From CAYLZW01 sp964388085 (lineage in GTDB: Bacteria > Myxococcota > UBA727 > CAYLZW01), in the NCBI GenBank assembly GCA_964388085.1, contig CAYLZW010000322.1, forward strand, positions 1 through 6,321: a stretch of DNA of 6,321 nucleotides, given 5' to 3'. Under the pieces are notes generated by a model. It made no database searches. It was not told where the DNA came from and worked only from the letters and a program-made list of their open reading frames with translations. Below, one piece after another: positions 4,061 through 6,321 of the stretch. The first letter of the stretch is position 1; each line of letters opens with the position of its first letter. The position numbers and the translations under genes were made by a program.

Positions 4061-6321
4061 ATGAGCGTCGAGCAGAGCTTCAGCACCCTCGAAGAGCGCG
4101 TCCGTACCCGCCAGCCAAAGACGCGCGTCGTCGGCCTCGGGGGGCTCGGCACGGCGCACGCCATCCTGCGCCTCGCGAAGGCGCGTCCTGCCGTCGTGGT
4201 GGCGCGCAGCCAGGTAGCGGCGGACGATCTGCTGCGTGACCTGCGCTTCTTGGCGCGCGAGCGCGCTAACGGCATCGTGGTGCTGCCGCCGGACGAGCGC
4301 ACGCCGTATCACGCGTCGTCTCCCGATCCGCTCGTCGTCATGGAGCGCGCGGCGACGCTGTACAAGCTCGCCACGTCGGCGCCCTTCGACGTGCTCGTGC
4401 TCTCGCCGCGCGCCCTCGTCCGACGGGGGCTTCCGCTGGCGGCGCTGCAGGACATGAGCGTACTGCTGTCCGAGGGCGACGAGATCGACCGCAACGGGCT
4501 CATCAAGAAGCTGACCCTCGGCGGCTACAGCCAGGTGAACACCGTCGAGGACCCGGGCACCTTCGCGGTCCGTGGCGGCATCATCGACGTGTACTGGCCG
4601 GGGCTCGCGTCACCGGTGCGCATCGATCTGTTCGGTGACGAGATCGAGAGCCTGAAGCACTTCGACCCCACGACGCAGCGCACGCACGATCGCCTGACGG
4701 AGGTCAGCATCGGCCCGGCGCGCGAGATCCACCTCACCGACGAGGCCGTGGCGCGCGCGAAACAACGCCTCCGAGACCTCGGCGACGAGGTCGAGTTCCC
4801 CACCAAGAAGCTGCGCGAGCTGCTCACGGACCTCGACGCGCGCATCCCGTTCTTCGGCATCGAGTCGCTCCTGCCCGCCTTGCACGAGCGCCTCGAGACG
4901 CCGCTCGACGTCGTCAAGCAGGCCCTCGGGGACGACGGCTTCACGCTCGTCATCGACGAGCCGGACGCGCTGCCGCGCGAGATCGCCGACGTGGAGGCGG
5001 ACTACGCCTCGCACCACCGCCAGGCCCTCGGCCGCGGCGACCTCTGCTTCCCGCCGAGCGTGTTCCTCGAGGAGCATGACGAGCTGAGCCGCAGCATGGA
5101 GCGTCACCCGCGCGTGGAGCTGGTGGAGCTCGACGTCGTGCAGGGCGGCCCGCGGCGAGACGGCGCCCTCGAGGTGCGCACGGAGCCGACCGCGCTGCTG
5201 CGCCAGGACATCCTGCGCGAGACGATGAAGAAGGACGGCGAGGCTGAGTCGAGCAGCGGCCTGCTGGCGCCGCTCGCCGATCTCATCCGGAAGCTGCGCG
5301 CCAAAGGCAGGGTGGTGCTCCTCCCGGTGGCGTCCTTCGGCGGCGTCGATCGCCTGAAGGAGCTGCTCGGCGCCCATCACCTCGAGGTGCGGGCGCTCAA
5401 GGAGGCGCCCGACCTGCTCGAGCCCGAGTCGGTGAAGTCCCTCGAGGACCGCTCGGTGCACGCCTTCACGTACGTGGCCCGGCCGACGCCACCGTCGAGG
5501 GGCGCCGAGCTGCCGCACGTGGGCGCCGCCGTCATCGCCGAGGACGAGATCTTCGGCAAGCGCGCGCGTCGCGAAGGCCGCACGGGCAAGCGCCGCGGCT
5601 TCAAGACCTCGCTCGCCGACCTCTCGCCCGAGGACTACATCGTCCACGTCGAGCACGGCATCGGCGTGTTCAAGGGGCTGACGCGGCTCGCCGTGCGTGG
5701 CGTCGAGCAGGACTACGTCCTGTTGCAATACGCGGGTGACGACAAGCTCTACCTGCCCGTCCACCGCATCAACCTCATCCAGAAGTACCAGGGAGCGGAC
5801 GCGCGCGCGCCGCGCGTCGACAAGCTCGGTGGCGTCGGCTGGAAGACCACGCGCAAGAAGGTGAAGAGCGCCGTCCTGGCGGTCGCTCAGGAGCTCCTCG
5901 CGCTCTACGCCAAGCGCGAGCTGAGCCGCCGCAGGCCGCACCCCGAGCCGGACACCCACTACTGGGAGTTCGAGGCCGCGTTCCCGTTCGAGACCACGCC
6001 CGACCAGCAGAAGGCCATCGACGAGGTCGTACGCGACATGACCAGCGAGCGGCCCATGGATCGGCTCGTGTGCGGTGACGTCGGCTACGGCAAGACCGAG
6101 GTCGGCATGCGCGGCGCCATGATGGCGGTCCTCGGCGGACGGCAGGTCGCGGTGCTCGCGCCGACGACCGTCCTCGCCCAGCAGCATTACCTGACCTTCC
6201 TGGAGCGCTTCCAGGGGACGCCGGCCACCATCGAGGTCATCAGCCGTTTCAAGAAGCCCGCCGAGGTGAAGGACATCCTGAAGCGCACCAAGGAGGGCAA
6301 GGTCGACGTGCTCATCGGCAC
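4061..6321 (+). CDS. mfd: Transcription-repair coupling factor Mfd, N-terminal two-thirds (runs off right edge)
   Basis: Mfd displaces RNA polymerase stalled at DNA damage and recruits UvrA for nucleotide excision repair. The visible 753 codons show the family order: a UvrB-like N-terminal module at about 20-360 with LGGYSQVNTVEDPG from 152, RGGIIDVYWP from 171 and the hallmark FDPTTQRT at 201-208 (Arg207 aligns with a UvrA-contacting Arg of E. coli Mfd); a variable domain at about 390-480; a basic linker (KRARREGRTGKRRG); the RNA-polymerase-interacting domain from DYIVHVEHGIGVFKGL at 525; then the SF2 translocase with TTPDQQKAI, Walker A GDVGYGKT at 672-679 (Lys678) and motif Ia APTTVLAQQHY at 700-710. 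As in other Mfd proteins, the UvrB-like module has no working P-loop (GGLGTAHAI in its place). Lys678 against Lys634 in E. coli means an N-terminal part about 44 residues longer. The DEExQ box and C-terminal domain lie outside the window. The ATG at 4061 is the first possible start, because an in-frame TAA lies at 4043-4045; only a weak GAAG precedes it. Confidence 0.96.
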   Translation, partial: MSVEQSFSTLEERVRTRQPKTRVVGLGGLGTAHAILRLAKARPAVVVARSQVAADDLLRDLRFLARERANGIVVLPPDERTPYHASSPDPLVVMERAATLYKLATSAPFDVLVLSPRALVRRGLPLAALQDMSVLLSEGDEIDRNGLIKKLTLGGYSQVNTVEDPGTFAVRGGIIDVYWPGLASPVRIDLFGDEIESLKHFDPTTQRTHDRLTEVSIGPAREIHLTDEAVARAKQRLRDLGDEVEFPTKKLRELLTDLDARIPFFGIESLLPALHERLETPLDVVKQALGDDGFTLVIDEPDALPREIADVEADYASHHRQALGRGDLCFPPSVFLEEHDELSRSMERHPRVELVELDVVQGGPRRDGALEVRTEPTALLRQDILRETMKKDGEAESSSGLLAPLADLIRKLRAKGRVVLLPVASFGGVDRLKELLGAHHLEVRALKEAPDLLEPESVKSLEDRSVHAFTYVARPTPPSRGAELPHVGAAVIAEDEIFGKRARREGRTGKRRGFKTSLADLSPEDYIVHVEHGIGVFKGLTRLAVRGVEQDYVLLQYAGDDKLYLPVHRINLIQKYQGADARAPRVDKLGGVGWKTTRKKVKSAVLAVAQELLALYAKRELSRRRPHPEPDTHYWEFEAAFPFETTPDQQKAIDEVVRDMTSERPMDRLVCGDVGYGKTEVGMRGAMMAVLGGRQVAVLAPTTVLAQQHYLTFLERFQGTPATIEVISRFKKPAEVKDILKRTKEGKVDVLIG

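Noticed and set aside
3245..4312. 355-codon minus-strand open frame spanning the CPBP gene, the intergenic region and the mfd start
   Set aside because: It overlaps two well-supported genes out of frame, and its product is Arg/Ala-rich with no domain signal.
4610..6187. Long open frame of 525 codons on the minus strand opposite mfd
   Set aside because: The sequence opposite is unmistakable mfd. The antisense product is a low-complexity Arg/Ala/Leu/Glu-rich string without recognisable domains, typical of antisense frames in GC-rich DNA.
1..6321. Search for tRNA/rRNA genes, CRISPR arrays, insertion sequence ends, toxin-antitoxin or defence cassettes
   Set aside because: Nothing with the needed structure or motifs was visible by eye on either strand; the window reads as ordinary chromosomal sequence.

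Overview
This 6.3 kb window is GC-rich bacterial chromosome. It carries four complete protein genes and two that run off the edges, packed with short gaps. The gene mix suggests Myxococcota (myxobacteria and relatives): a eukaryotic-type Ser/Thr kinase with a VGGMAEVYLAK glycine loop and an HRDVSPQN catalytic loop, a soluble PAS-GAF histidine kinase with a stand-alone receiver, and strong GC bias at third codon positions. That placement is inference from family style, not a database match.

Layout. At 1-473 (minus strand, running off the left edge) is the N-terminal half of the Ser/Thr kinase. A 199-bp divergent gap separates it from a 92-residue DUF2007-like protein (673-951, plus). After 74 bp containing an inverted repeat comes a two-gene unit, a PAS-GAF histidine kinase (1026-2741) and a single-domain response regulator (2738-3088), overlapping by 4 bp and so probably translationally coupled. 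Convergent to it, only 17 bp away, is a CPBP-type (CAAX/Rce1-like) intramembrane protein (3106-3921, minus) with an altered active-site motif. A 139-bp divergent gap with two adjacent palindromes leads to mfd (4061 to beyond the right edge, plus), the transcription-repair coupling factor, cut off after the start of its translocase domain.

How the genes work together. Only the histidine kinase/receiver pair is a clear functional unit: the kinase would sense a cytoplasmic signal through PAS and GAF and pass phosphate to the receiver, which has no output domain and must act through a partner protein. The Ser/Thr kinase, DUF2007 protein, CPBP protein and mfd look like independent neighbours. I see no mobile element, RNA gene, CRISPR array or defence-like cassette.

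The points most worth a second look are small. The Ser/Thr kinase has no ATG, GTG or TTG between its upstream in-frame stop and its glycine loop, but has a perfect AGGAGG placed 6 nt before an ATC codon. The CPBP protein has EHxxxE and HxxxG where its family has EExxxR and HxxxN. A 15-bp sequence containing a perfect palindrome occurs upstream of both minus-strand genes and nowhere else that I saw. I did not find a convincing new multi-gene system here.
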